In this document: positions 33,958 to 42,847 of the stretch, in pieces
How positions within the stretch are numbered: the stretch's first letter is position 1
Layout of the letters: the number at the start of each line of letters is the position of its first letter
Assembly (NCBI RefSeq): GCF_003971195.1
Contig: NZ_CP034593.1
Coordinates: forward strand, 434,001 to 498,000
Direction of reading: 5' to 3'
DNA length: 64,000 nt
From: Flaviflexus ciconiae
GTDB taxonomy: Bacteria > Actinomycetota > Actinomycetes > Actinomycetales > Actinomycetaceae
Program-made: the position numbers and the translations under genes
The notes under the pieces: model-generated
Seen by the model: the letters and a program-made list of their open reading frames with translations, nothing else
Database searches by the model: none
What the model was told of the DNA's origin: nothing

Positions 33958-34779
33958 CTAGAAGGAATGTTCCCGAGTTGGGAAGGACCGCGACTTGACT
34001 GCGGCGACGTAATCGGTGGAAGCCTTCGATAGGGCTTCACCAACCTGGCCGAAGACCTGAACGAAGGAGGGCTGCCAGTCCGTCATCCCCGCCATATCGG
34101 ACCAGACAAGGACCTGACCGTCAGTTTCGGGACCGGCACCGATACCGATGGTCGGGATCTCGAGGATCGAGGTGATGCGGGAGGCAAGATCGGCGGGAAC
34201 CATTTCCAGGACAACGGCTGCGGCACCGGCCTCCTGGACTGCAACAGCATCTTCCACAACGCGATCGGCAGCATCATCGCCGCGTCCCTGGACGCGGGGG
34301 CCCGAGAGGGTGTTCTCCGACTGCGGCGTAAAGCCAATGTGGGCGATCACGGGAATACCGTTGGAGACGAGCGTGCGAATCTGTTCGGCAACGCGAACGC
34401 CGCCCTCAAGCTTGACCGCATTGGCTCCGGCCTTGATGAGCTGGGATGCGGACTCGAAAGCCTGGGCAGGTCCGGTCTCGTAAGTAGCGAAAGGGAGATC
34501 GGAAACGATCAGGGCACGCTGAGTACCGTTCGCTACCGACTTCGTTGCACGAACCATGTCGGCCAGCTCCACGCCAAGAGTATTCGAGTCACCGAATACT
34601 GTTGTACCAATGGAATCGCCAACGAGAATCATGTCGACTCCGGCGCGGTCAATGATTGACGCGACCATCGAATCGTAGGCGGTCAGCATTGTCAGCGGCT
34701 CGCCATGGTGTTTGGCTTCGGCGAGGTGGGCTATCCGGAAACGGCGGGGACGTGGAGGCGTGGGTGTTCCTTCGGTCAT
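33958..34779 (-). CDS. panB: Ketopantoate hydroxymethyltransferase
   Basis: The 273-residue enzyme makes ketopantoate from 2-oxoisovalerate and methylenetetrahydrofolate, the first step to pantothenate. Motifs include LTMLTAYDSMVASIIDRAGVD (core AYDS) near residue 30, LVGDSIGTTVFGDSNTLGV with the metal-binding aspartate, KLEGG near residue 120, and AHIGFTPQSEN. The catalytic glutamate is in VLEMVPADLA. Start ATG at 34779 is the first after which family similarity begins; upstream codons to 34956 do not match. No other pan gene is in the window. Confidence 0.95.
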   Translation of the reverse strand: MTEGTPTPPRPRRFRIAHLAEAKHHGEPLTMLTAYDSMVASIIDRAGVDMILVGDSIGTTVFGDSNTLGVELADMVRATKSVANGTQRALIVSDLPFATYETGPAQAFESASQLIKAGANAVKLEGGVRVAEQIRTLVSNGIPVIAHIGFTPQSENTLSGPRVQGRGDDAADRVVEDAVAVQEAGAAAVVLEMVPADLASRITSILEIPTIGIGAGPETDGQVLVWSDMAGMTDWQPSFVQVFGQVGEALSKASTDYVAAVKSRSFPTREHSF

Positions 34780-35158
34780 GGCAGGTATCCTACCGTGATT
34801 CCCGATGTGCTGTCTGACGATGCTGGTTTGTTTCGTGTGCGCCGTGGTGGAGAATCTACTCGCAGGGTTTTGAACAGAGCTATTGCAAGTTCGATGCGAC
34901 CAGGAGCCATGGGAAAAGCGAGAGCTTGGGGCGGATAAAACGTGAGCGTGAAGCAAGGTAGCAGGAGATCTTGTAGCAAGGGATAGGGGACGCCCAGTAA
35001 GCCCAACTCTCGCAATCCGTCCGTGGCTGGTGACTGTTGGCTACGGCAGGTAGGAATAGGATGAGCAGGCGGGATTACTGCATCCCGGAGTGCTTATCGG
35101 AGCAACGCTTGGAGCGCGGCGTGGCACGATAGTGTGTAGCGAAGCGAAAGGACCGGGT
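34780..35158. other. Divergent intergenic region between panB and glnA2
   Basis: This holds the promoters of panB and glnA2. TAGGAT at 35057-35062 on the plus strand is a weak -10 candidate for glnA2. No GlnR- or AmtR-like operator was recognised. Nothing here looks coding. Confidence 0.3.
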
Positions 35159-36496
35159 ATGGACCGTCAGCAAGAACATGTTCTTCGGAGCATTCAGGAG
35201 AAGGATGTCCGGTTTGTTCGGCTGTGGTTCACCGATGTCATCGGCACCCTGAAGTCCGTTGCCATTGCTCCCGCCGAGCTCGAAGAGGCCTTCGAAGAAG
35301 GCATTGGTTTTGACGGCTCGTCAATTGAAGGCCTGGCCCGCGTCGTTGAGGCCGACATGTTGGCCCACCCGGATGCATCGACTTTCCAGATCCTGCCCGG
35401 GCGTAGCGAGGATGGTGTTGTTGCGCGGCTTTTCTGCGACATCACGACCCGCGATGGCGAACCGGCACGCTCAGACCCCCGGTACGTACTGCGGCGTGCC
35501 CTTGAACGGGCCAGCGACATGGGATTTGGTTTCTACACGCACCCGGAGATTGAGTTCTATCTTTTTCACCCAAGCAATGATCCTGATATCGACTTCCGGC
35601 CCATTGACAGGGCAGGATACTTCGATCATTCGGCACGGTCCGTGGCACAGGACTTTAGGCGGGATGCTGTTGCGGCCCTCGAGTCGATGAACATCCCGGT
35701 TGAGTTCTCCCACCACGAATCAGGGCCCGGTCAGAACGAGATTGACCTCCGGTACACGGATGCGTTGTCGATGGCGGACAACATCATGACGTTCCGTACC
35801 GTTATCCAGGAGGTGGCTATTTCTCAGGGTGTCGTTGCCTCTTTTATGCCGAAGCCACTTATCGAGCATCCCGGTAGCGGCATGCACACCCACATGTCGC
35901 TCTTCGAAGGAGACAGGAACGTCTTTTACGACCCCTCCGGGACCTATCTCCTGTCCGCTACCGCGCGGAAGTTCATGGCGGGCCTTCTCGAGCATTCCCG
36001 CTCAATCGCCGCGATCACCAACCAGCACGTCAACTCGTATAAGCGGCTGTGGGCAGGGGATGAGGCGCCGTCCTTTGTGAGCTGGGGCCACAACAACCGT
36101 TCCGCACTCGTCAGGGTCCCCGCCCTCCGCCAGGGCAAGCCGCAGTCCGCACGGATTGAATACCGAGCCATCGACTCTGCCGCCAATCCTTATCTCGCAT
36201 TTGCCGTTCTGCTCAATGCTGGCATCGACGGGATTGAGCGAAATCTTGAGTTGCCCGACGAGGCACTTGACGATGTCATGGCACTCACCCGTAATGAGCG
36301 GAGGGCTCTTGGCATTCGATCCCTGCCCGGCAACCTCGAGCAGGCGCTTTCGCTCATGCACGACTCAGAGCTTGTTGCCGACACCCTCGGTGAAGAGGCT
36401 TTCGAGTTCTTCCTACGCAACAAAGAGCAGGAGTGGCAGGGCTACCGTAATCAGGTGACACCGTTCGAGCGTGAACGGTTCCTCCCCATCAACTGA
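35159..36496 (+). CDS. glnA2: Glutamine synthetase type I, GlnA2 branch
   Basis: The 445-residue protein has the glutamine synthetase catalytic fold: a beta-grasp N-domain with FVRLWFTDVIGTLKSVAI, the FDGSSIEGLARV loop near residue 52, the metal-binding FYTHPEIEFYLF, the ATP-site GSGMHTHMSLF and the late RIEYRAIDSAANPYLAF. It lacks the roughly 25-residue insertion and the adenylylation tyrosine loop of I-beta enzymes, which places it in the shorter I-alpha-like GlnA2 group. In mycobacteria GlnA2 is dispensable and its activity low or altered. The start ATG at 35159 follows AAAGGA. It is one base apart from glnE. Confidence 0.93.
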   Translation: MDRQQEHVLRSIQEKDVRFVRLWFTDVIGTLKSVAIAPAELEEAFEEGIGFDGSSIEGLARVVEADMLAHPDASTFQILPGRSEDGVVARLFCDITTRDGEPARSDPRYVLRRALERASDMGFGFYTHPEIEFYLFHPSNDPDIDFRPIDRAGYFDHSARSVAQDFRRDAVAALESMNIPVEFSHHESGPGQNEIDLRYTDALSMADNIMTFRTVIQEVAISQGVVASFMPKPLIEHPGSGMHTHMSLFEGDRNVFYDPSGTYLLSATARKFMAGLLEHSRSIAAITNQHVNSYKRLWAGDEAPSFVSWGHNNRSALVRVPALRQGKPQSARIEYRAIDSAANPYLAFAVLLNAGIDGIERNLELPDEALDDVMALTRNERRALGIRSLPGNLEQALSLMHDSELVADTLGEEAFEFFLRNKEQEWQGYRNQVTPFERERFLPIN

Positions 36497-36497
36497 C

Positions 36498-39400
36498 ATG
36501 CGTAAAGATAGTCCCACCTCGGCGCTCCGCCGGCTCGGCTTCGCCGACCCCGGCAGGGCCAGCAAACTGCTGGACGGAAGAATCGACGAGTGGGAGCCGA
36601 TCCTCGACGAACTGGGAAACGGTGCCGATCCCGATCTTGGCCTGCTCACCCTTTTGAGGCTCACCGAGGCCAGCCCGCACGCTATGCAAACCCTGCTGAA
36701 CAGCGAGACGATTCGCAGGTCCGTCTGCGCTATCGCCGCCATGTCCTCCGCCCTAGGCGACATGCTGATCACCCACCCCGAGTGGATTGATGACCTCGGC
36801 GATAAAGTCGATATCAGCCCTGACGGAACCGTGTTTCTTGAAGCCCTCGACGTAAAAGAAGGGTCCTCACCATCTGACGTAGTTGCGGGCGTGCGATGGG
36901 AAGACGGAGTGGCTCTGCTCCGCACGCTCTACTATCGTCAGCTCATCTCAATTGCGGCCAGGGATCTCACCTCGAAGAATCCCGTCGCTGAGTATCGCTG
37001 GGTGTCGGAATCTATTTCCGACCTTGTCGATGGTTGCTTGAAGGGCGCCCTGGCCCTTTCTCGCTCGGTCGTTCCCGGATCCGAGAATGTTCGCCTCACC
37101 ATTATTGCCATGGGCAAGACCGGGGCCCGGGAACTCAACTACATTTCTGACGTCGATGTGGTTTATGTTGGCGAGTTGGCCGATGCTACCGGGTTGTCCG
37201 GAACTGAGATGACATCGGATGCTGAGCGAGTTTCTGAAGAAGAGGCTCTGGAGATAGCGACGAAGCTCGCGAATGCTGTGTCGCAGGCCGTGTCGGGGCC
37301 GGGGGCGGTTATGCCGCTGTGGCCACTGGATGCGAACCTGCGCCCCGAGGGCAAGGACGGTCCGCTCGTGCGCACGCTTGCTTCCCATGTCGCCTACTAC
37401 GAGCGGTGGGCGAAGGACTGGGAGTTCCAGGCGCTCCTTAAGGCACGCCCCGCGGCAGGTGATGAGGAACTGGGCCGAGCCTACGTGGATGCCGTGGCCA
37501 CATTTGTCTGGTCCGCCTCTCAGCGGGAGGGGTTTGTGGAATCCTCACGGCAGATGCGAACGCGGGTGGAATCCAACATTGCATCCCAAGACGCCGCCAG
37601 GCAGATCAAGCTTGGTGAGGGCGGTCTACGCGACGTTGAGTTTACCGTTCAGCTCCTCCAGCTTGTGCACGGCAGGGTCGATACCTCGCTCCGGGTGAGG
37701 AACACCCTCGATGCGTTGGCTGCCCTGCGTGACGGAGGATACGTGGCCCGCACCGATGCGGACGAGCTGGAGGGCTACTACCGTTTCCTGCGGACCCTCG
37801 AGCACCGGATTCAGCTCCAGAAGATGAGACGTAGCCACGTTCTTCCCACCCAAACCGATCAACTGAGGCGTATTGCGCGGGCGATGAAGATCGACAGGGT
37901 CGCGACCGGTGAGGACCTGGAGAAGGAGTGGAAGAAGGTCAGGGGAGCGGTCCGTTCCCTCCACAAGGCGATCTACTATCGTCCGCTTCTCCCAGCCGCG
38001 GCACGCTTACGCGATGACGACATTAGTCTGGACCGGGAGGCTGCCGCCGATCGCCTTGCCGGCATCGGATATCGAGACCCCGCCCGGGCAATCGACCACA
38101 TCTCGGCACTGACCGAGGGAGTCTCCCGCACCGCAAAGATCCAGCGGCAACTTTTGCCCGTTCTCCTCGGCTGGTTTGCGGAAGGACCGGAACCCGATTC
38201 CGGCCTCCTTCATTTCCGGATCCTCTCCGAAACCATGGGAAGAACCCACTGGTACATGAAGCTCCTGAGGGACTCGGGTATGGCAGCGAGGCGCCTCGCC
38301 CATATTCTCTCCACGTCCCGCTACCTCGCCGAAGCCATCCCGGCCCTGCCCGAATCGGTGAGGTGGCTCGAAGGCAACGAAGAGCTGAAGCCCCTGAGCG
38401 GGACTGCTCTCCGGCAAGAACTCGACGCACTGATTTCACGGCGCAATACGCACGAGGGTGTTGCCATGGCGGGGCGCTATCTGCGCCGCCGCATACTCCT
38501 GCGCACCGGCCTCGGCCTTGTCCTTGGCGTGATCGATACTCGCGAGGCGCAGGCATCAATCACCATGGGAGCGGAGATTGCGGTGGATGCTGCTCTGCGG
38601 GCCGCGACCGCGAAGGTCCTCGCGGGGCACGACTTGGAAGAAGCACCGTCTCGTTATCTTGTTGTTGGGCTCGGCTCGTTTGGTGCCCACGAGATGAGCT
38701 ACGGATCGGACGCGGACATCCTCTTTGTTCACGAGCCGCTCAGCGATGACAAGGTTTTTGCCCAGAAGATTGCCGTCGAGATCGCGACCACCCTCATTGC
38801 AGTGCTGAAAGACGGGGCGGAGGAGCCACCGCTGAAAATCGATGCGGATCTTCGGCCCGAGGGGCGGAATGGACCACTTGCCAGGTCGCTTGCATCCTAC
38901 GAGGAATACTACGACCGCTGGCTAGAGACCTGGGAACGGCAGGCGCTTCTTATAGCGCGACCGGTTGCTGGCGATGAAGAGTTAGGTGAGTCATTTATTG
39001 ATCTCATCGACCCGATCAGGTATGGGGAGCCGCTGAGCCCGGGGGAGCACCGGGACGTGCGGCGGATGAAGGCGCGTATCGAATCAGAGCGCGCCCCGCG
39101 AGGGGTGGAGAAGACCCGTCATCTCAAGCTTGGCCCGGGCGGGATCTCGGATGTTGACTGGACCGTCCAGTACCTCCAACTGGACCACGGCGGATCGAAC
39201 CCTTCTCTCCGGACCACATCGACACTCGACGGGCTAGTTGCAGCAACTGAAGCAGGCTTACTGAGCCACGGCGATGCTGATCGGCTGGCTGATGCTTGGC
39301 TCTTTGCCCAGCACCTGCGGCTCGCGATTGTCCTCGGAACTGGCCGAACCTCCGGGCCCAGGATCGATACCGTGCCAACGGACTCCACCGAGCTTGCCAC

Positions 39401-39521
39401 CATTGCCGCACTCCTATCGAGAGATCACGAGGCGCGTCAGGAAGTGGGCGAAACCTATCTGCGGCTTTCGCGGCGAGCGAGGTCCGTTGTTGAACGCATC
39501 TTTTTCGGGGACGATGAGTAA
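36498..39521 (+). CDS. glnE: Bifunctional glutamine synthetase adenylyltransferase / adenylyl-removing enzyme
   Basis: The 1007-residue protein has the usual GlnE layout: two nucleotidyltransferase domains joined by a helical linker. The first has the SDVDVVYVGE metal motif near residue 217, and the second GSDADILFVHEPL near residue 736 with ADLRPEGRNGPLARS. Conserved PEGKDGPLVRTLASH near residue 285 and HLKLGPGGISDVDW near residue 875 are also present. It turns type I-beta glutamine synthetase off by adenylylating a tyrosine, and on again by phosphorolysis. Its start ATG at 36498 is one base after the glnA2 stop, so the two are cotranscribed. The natural target GlnA1 lies 4 kb downstream. 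Confidence 0.95.
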   Translation: MRKDSPTSALRRLGFADPGRASKLLDGRIDEWEPILDELGNGADPDLGLLTLLRLTEASPHAMQTLLNSETIRRSVCAIAAMSSALGDMLITHPEWIDDLGDKVDISPDGTVFLEALDVKEGSSPSDVVAGVRWEDGVALLRTLYYRQLISIAARDLTSKNPVAEYRWVSESISDLVDGCLKGALALSRSVVPGSENVRLTIIAMGKTGARELNYISDVDVVYVGELADATGLSGTEMTSDAERVSEEEALEIATKLANAVSQAVSGPGAVMPLWPLDANLRPEGKDGPLVRTLASHVAYYERWAKDWEFQALLKARPAAGDEELGRAYVDAVATFVWSASQREGFVESSRQMRTRVESNIASQDAARQIKLGEGGLRDVEFTVQLLQLVHGRVDTSLRVRNTLDALAALRDGGYVARTDADELEGYYRFLRTLEHRIQLQKMRRSHVLPTQTDQLRRIARAMKIDRVATGEDLEKEWKKVRGAVRSLHKAIYYRPLLPAAARLRDDDISLDREAAADRLAGIGYRDPARAIDHISALTEGVSRTAKIQRQLLPVLLGWFAEGPEPDSGLLHFRILSETMGRTHWYMKLLRDSGMAARRLAHILSTSRYLAEAIPALPESVRWLEGNEELKPLSGTALRQELDALISRRNTHEGVAMAGRYLRRRILLRTGLGLVLGVIDTREAQASITMGAEIAVDAALRAATAKVLAGHDLEEAPSRYLVVGLGSFGAHEMSYGSDADILFVHEPLSDDKVFAQKIAVEIATTLIAVLKDGAEEPPLKIDADLRPEGRNGPLARSLASYEEYYDRWLETWERQALLIARPVAGDEELGESFIDLIDPIRYGEPLSPGEHRDVRRMKARIESERAPRGVEKTRHLKLGPGGISDVDWTVQYLQLDHGGSNPSLRTTSTLDGLVAATEAGLLSHGDADRLADAWLFAQHLRLAIVLGTGRTSGPRIDTVPTDSTELATIAALLSRDHEARQEVGETYLRLSRRARSVVERIFFGDDE

Positions 39522-39551
39522 AGATACGAAACTCACGATCAACGGAGAGCA

Positions 39552-40175
39552 ATGAGACTGTACTTGGCCAGGCACGGACAAACCACGTCCAACACGATTC
39601 GGGCACTCGACACGGCGGCACCGGGAGCGGACCTCACCGAGACGGGGCGAGTCCAGTCGGAGGAACTGGCGGAGCGCATGACCGGTATCCATCTCGACGG
39701 AATTCTTGTCTCCCACCTTGTCCGCACGCAGCAAACGGCGGAACCCATCGCCACGTCAAGGAAGCTTGATTCGAGAATCGACCCGAGGATCGCGGAAGTC
39801 TCCGGTGGCGACTGGGAGATGGCAAACGATATGCCAACTCTCATGGAGTACTTCGGCATTGCTCAGAACTGGATGGAAGGCGACCTGGATCCACGGATCC
39901 CGGGAGGCGAAAATGGCCATGAAGTCCTTGAACGCTTCAATGCTGCAATCGAAGAATCGGATGAAGAGTCGCTCCTCGTGGTATCCCACGGCATGATGCT
40001 TCAGGTGTGGGCAACAATCATGGTTGGTGACCCAGCGGGAGAGAAGCTTCCGCACATGACGAACTGCGCCACCGGAGTTATCGAAGGAACCCCCGGCAAG
40101 TGGGAACTGGTCGACTGGTACAAGCCACCGACACCCGGCACCGAGGTCCCCGCTGAGGATGCTCCAAAGGAGTAG
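39552..40175 (+). CDS. Histidine phosphatase family protein (phosphoglycerate mutase-like)
   Basis: The 207-residue protein begins MRLYLARHGQTTSNT, which holds the catalytic RHG motif with His8. LVVSHGMMLQVW near residue 140 holds the second histidine, and a SHLVRTQQTAEPIATS segment binds phosphate. The size and the GGDWEMAND segment fit the broad-specificity bacterial branch rather than glycolytic mutase, which would have LNERHYG. The substrate is unknown. It begins 30 bases after glnE and is probably part of the same transcript. Confidence 0.88.
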   Translation: MRLYLARHGQTTSNTIRALDTAAPGADLTETGRVQSEELAERMTGIHLDGILVSHLVRTQQTAEPIATSRKLDSRIDPRIAEVSGGDWEMANDMPTLMEYFGIAQNWMEGDLDPRIPGGENGHEVLERFNAAIEESDEESLLVVSHGMMLQVWATIMVGDPAGEKLPHMTNCATGVIEGTPGKWELVDWYKPPTPGTEVPAEDAPKE

Positions 40176-40318
40176 TCGCCTGTCCTGATTCCCGGTGCCT
40201 GACCTATCGAATGACAGTTGTTCTCGAGGATCTCAGGTGCGCAGGGCTTGGTGCACGGCAGGTCGAGGTGAATCGAATGGGACAAGGGACCGCGACTTAA
40301 CAACCAAAACATGACGAC

Positions 40319-40337
40319 CGGCCCGCGGAGCGGGCCG
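40319..40337. terminator. Hairpin between two convergent genes
   Basis: CGGCCCGC (40319-40326) and GCGGGCCG (40330-40337) form a perfect eight-base-pair stem with a three-base loop. It lies between the end of the histidine phosphatase gene and the end of the small membrane protein gene and could serve both. No long T run follows on either strand, so efficiency is uncertain. Confidence 0.5.
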
Positions 40338-40408
40338 ATTCACTTCTCTTGCAATTATCGAATGATATTGACGCCGACCAATTTGGTGCGGAATCTGTGC
40401 GTTGCGTG

Positions 40409-40714
40409 TCAGAGCAGGATGAGTGCAATGACAATGAGTGCGATGCCGAGTCCGATACCGGCGAACATGACCCCACTACAGCCCTGGCGGGTTTCCTCGG
40501 TGCCTCCGCGGTACGGGTTCTGCTGGTATCGCCACGCCGCGTGGTTCGTCCAGGGGCTCGTCTCGTCGTACGGAGTTGATTCCCTCGGTGGTTGCGGATC
40601 GCGATCGTCGTAGTTCTCCCACGGGCTCTTCGAAGCCCCATACGGGCCAACCGCACCATCGGCGCCCCGGTTCTTAGCCGACCGGGTATCATCACCGTCA
40701 TCTCCATCCTTCAA
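40409..40714 (-). CDS. Small single-pass membrane protein
   Basis: The 101-residue protein has a hydrophilic N-terminal part rich in Asp, Pro, Tyr and Gly and a C-terminal membrane helix (about residues 80-101, VMFAGIGLGIALIVIALILL). It would be tail anchored with its N-terminus in the cytoplasm. The start codon appears to be TTG at 40714, six bases after GAGGGTG, and overlaps the stop of a short upstream frame by TTGA. I do not recognise the family; a repeated SPW..Y/H motif (SPWENY, SPWTNH) is the only notable pattern. Confidence 0.55.
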   Translation of the reverse strand: MKDGDDGDDTRSAKNRGADGAVGPYGASKSPWENYDDRDPQPPRESTPYDETSPWTNHAAWRYQQNPYRGGTEETRQGCSGVMFAGIGLGIALIVIALILL

Positions 40715-40833
40715 GGTATCACCCTCGCGGGGCTATGTGGGTTGGGAGAACTCGGGTAGTCGGGCACGGCCCACTCGTCCCGGTTGTTGACGTACTCGGA
40801 CCAGTCGCTAGCGTCTTCCGGGTGCTTCTTCAT
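40711..40833 (-). CDS. Possible 40-residue protein coupled to the small membrane protein
   Basis: The frame starts at ATG 40833 after AGGA and ends in TGA at 40711, overlapping the TTG start of the next gene. It encodes MKKHPEDASDWSEYVNNRDE followed by a Pro-rich end, 40 residues in total. The TTGA overlap and the presence of an upstream binding site suggest coupled translation. It has the SxW.Y/V pattern shared with the downstream protein. No family is known to me. Confidence 0.45.
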   Translation of the reverse strand: MKKHPEDASDWSEYVNNRDEWAVPDYPSSPNPHSPARVIP

Positions 40834-41241
40834 AGGACCAATCCTAGAGGACAACGAATCGACGTTCCTGTTAGTACCTGAACGTGCTCAGGGATATCTC
40901 ATGGAATGCGGGGTTCTTGACCATAGGTTGGTCAACCCAGGATTGGTGTGGCATGCACTCGTACAGAATTGGCTCTGTAAACCGTGTCCTCGACCTTCAG
41001 CAGAGAAGCTGGACACAATCCTCGAGTGGTTACTTATTTTGTGTACGACACGACAAGAAAGAACCCATGATCGATTTAAATAATACTAATGCCCGTCAGC
41101 AGTGCTACATTTGCTAGCAGCATCAATAAATAGTTGAGTTTGATTTCAAGAAAAGTTTAGTGCCGCCGGGTGGCCTCTGGGCGTGACTTTAGCTCTTAGT
41201 GCGGTTTCGGCATTATCTGTTTTTACTAAAAGGAAACTTCT
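40834..41241. other. AT-rich intergenic region before the cysteine repeat protein
   Basis: This stretch is visibly richer in A and T than its surroundings, especially 41080-41160. AAAAGGAAA at 41229-41237 is the ribosome binding site of the next gene. Two plus-strand frames (40784-41083 and 40884-41117) do not resemble proteins. A promoter for the repeat protein is likely here. Confidence 0.35.
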
Positions 41242-42690
41242 ATGTCTGGGAGCAAGGACGATCTTTCGTCGGACCACGATGATGGACGTCGGACCTTTGA
41301 AGATTCGGAGACTTTCGTACCGCAGGTTCAAGCGAATGTTCAGAAAAGAGATTTGGATGCTCAACCAGGTCTTGTAGCGCGGCCCGATGATACTGCTGGC
41401 AATGAGCACGGTGTTAGTGCTTCAACCCCGATGCAGCCCCCGGGTCTTGGCGTATATGCGAGCGGTGGGAATCAATTCGGCACATCTCAGGACGGACAGT
41501 CGACCTCGATGCAACCTGCGGGGCAGCAATACGGTCAGCAGTACTATCCTTCGGCTCCTCTACCGGGTAGATACCAGCCAGCTATCGGTGTGCAAGGGGG
41601 ATCGGGCGGTGGTTTTCCGCCGTACGGGCAGAATTCCGATCAGCAGCCAAAGAAGGGCAAAGGCGCGCTTATCGTGTGGATCCTCCTCGGAATCTTCCTG
41701 ATCCTTGCGGCTACTGTGGGAGTGCTCTTCGGACTCGGCGTCATTGGTAGCGATGATGCGGAACTATCGGTCGAGTTAACCGATCGTGAGGGAACATACG
41801 GTAGCGATTCAGAGCTTGATGCCCTGTGGGATGCGTGTGCCGATGGTGATCTAGCGGCCTGCGATGAGCTGTACGAGAATGCAGCTGAGGATTCCGAGTA
41901 CCGGACATTTGGAAGTACCTGCGGCGAGACAGAAACCGAGTCTCACGGCGACTGCGCGACCAACGCGGTACCTCGAGCCTACGGTGACGATCCTGAGCTT
42001 GATGCCCTGTGGGATGCGTGTGCCGATGGTGATCTAGCGGCCTGTGATGAGCTGTATGAGAATGCGGTCGATGATTCCGCATACCGGGTGTTTGGCAATA
42101 CCTGTGGAGAAACGAGTGCCGCGCAGTCCGGAGGCTGCGAGGAGGAGTTATACGCCGATGCGCAGGAGCCATCACCGAGCGCTACCGTGGAGCCTGCTCC
42201 GGAGCCCTCGCCCACTCCCGCACCGGAGCCCTCGCCCACTCCCGCACCTGCCCCGAGCTCGGCTTCGGCGCCAGCACCCTGGGGATCCTACGGTAGCGAC
42301 ACCGGTCTAGACGGACTGTGGGATCTGTGCGCAGGTGGAGACATGGTTTCCTGCGATGACCTTTACTGGCTGTCCCCGGTCGGCAGTGCGTATGAAGCAT
42401 TCGGGAGCACGTGCGGACAAACCACTGAGAGCCTATATGGTGAGTGTGACCTCTACGATCCGAGTTCAACCGGCTGGGTGCCATCGTCAAGCGGCTGGTC
42501 TTACGGAGATGATCCCGCGTTGGATGCACTCTGGGATGGTTGTGCGGCGGGGGATTGGGACTCGTGCCATGACCTTTGGTGGGACGCGCGGGAGAATAGT
42601 GAGTACGAGTATTTTGCTGGGACCTGCGGGTACCGGGGCTCCTACTCTCCCGGTTGGTGCGATACCAGGGCAGCAAATGGCGAGTTCTAA
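41242..42690 (+). CDS. Membrane-anchored protein with four cysteine-rich LWD repeats
   Basis: The 482-residue protein has a cytoplasmic Pro/Gln/Gly-rich N-terminal part (1-140), one membrane helix (about 142-168) and an outside part with four repeats of about 55 residues starting near 186, 247, 350 and 421. Each repeat follows the pattern YGxDxxLDxLWDxC..GD...C(D/H)xLxx....SxYxxF..TCG.......C, with four cysteines, so the outer part has sixteen. Repeats 2 and 3 are separated by a Pro/Glu-rich linker. Similar repeats occur in other actinobacterial surface proteins of unknown function. The ATG at 41242 follows AAAGGAAA. It sits between the glnE transcript and glnA1, without an obvious link to nitrogen control. 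Confidence 0.8.
   Translation: MSGSKDDLSSDHDDGRRTFEDSETFVPQVQANVQKRDLDAQPGLVARPDDTAGNEHGVSASTPMQPPGLGVYASGGNQFGTSQDGQSTSMQPAGQQYGQQYYPSAPLPGRYQPAIGVQGGSGGGFPPYGQNSDQQPKKGKGALIVWILLGIFLILAATVGVLFGLGVIGSDDAELSVELTDREGTYGSDSELDALWDACADGDLAACDELYENAAEDSEYRTFGSTCGETETESHGDCATNAVPRAYGDDPELDALWDACADGDLAACDELYENAVDDSAYRVFGNTCGETSAAQSGGCEEELYADAQEPSPSATVEPAPEPSPTPAPEPSPTPAPAPSSASAPAPWGSYGSDTGLDGLWDLCAGGDMVSCDDLYWLSPVGSAYEAFGSTCGQTTESLYGECDLYDPSSTGWVPSSSGWSYGDDPALDALWDGCAAGDWDSCHDLWWDARENSEYEYFAGTCGYRGSYSPGWCDTRAANGEF
41812..42066 (+). repeat. Near-identical DNA repeats encoding LWD repeats 1 and 2
   Basis: About 72 bases from 41812 (starting GAGCTTGATGCCC) recur from 41995, 183 bases or 61 codons later, with only about two third-position differences. 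Repeats 3 and 4 have diverged at both DNA and protein level. This points to a recent duplication or gene conversion of repeats 1 and 2. Confidence 0.8.
42199..42246 (+). repeat. 24-base tandem repeat in the proline-rich linker
   Basis: A 24-base unit beginning CCGGAGCCCTCGCCC occurs twice without interruption (42199-42222 and 42223-42246) and encodes PEPSPTPA twice. Slippage here would change the linker length without changing the frame. Confidence 0.85.
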
Positions 42691-42779
42691 ACGATAGGAG
42701 CAACCTCCGAGCAGGTTCGGTCACCGCAGTCGTGTTTGTTGGACGTGCTTAGTTACTCAAGGGTAAGCCTCATATACCG

Positions 42780-42808
42780 TTGGCCCGCCCCTCGATAGGG
42801 CGGGCCAA
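42780..42808. terminator. Bidirectional terminator between the repeat protein and glnA1
   Basis: TTGGCCCGCCC (42780-42790) and GGGCGGGCCAA (42798-42808) form a perfect eleven-base-pair stem with a seven-base loop. It lies between two convergent genes. T runs are weak on both sides. Confidence 0.65.
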
Positions 42809-42847
42809 CACCGGGTTAGATGGTGGAATTCGGTTAGGTCTTGCGGC

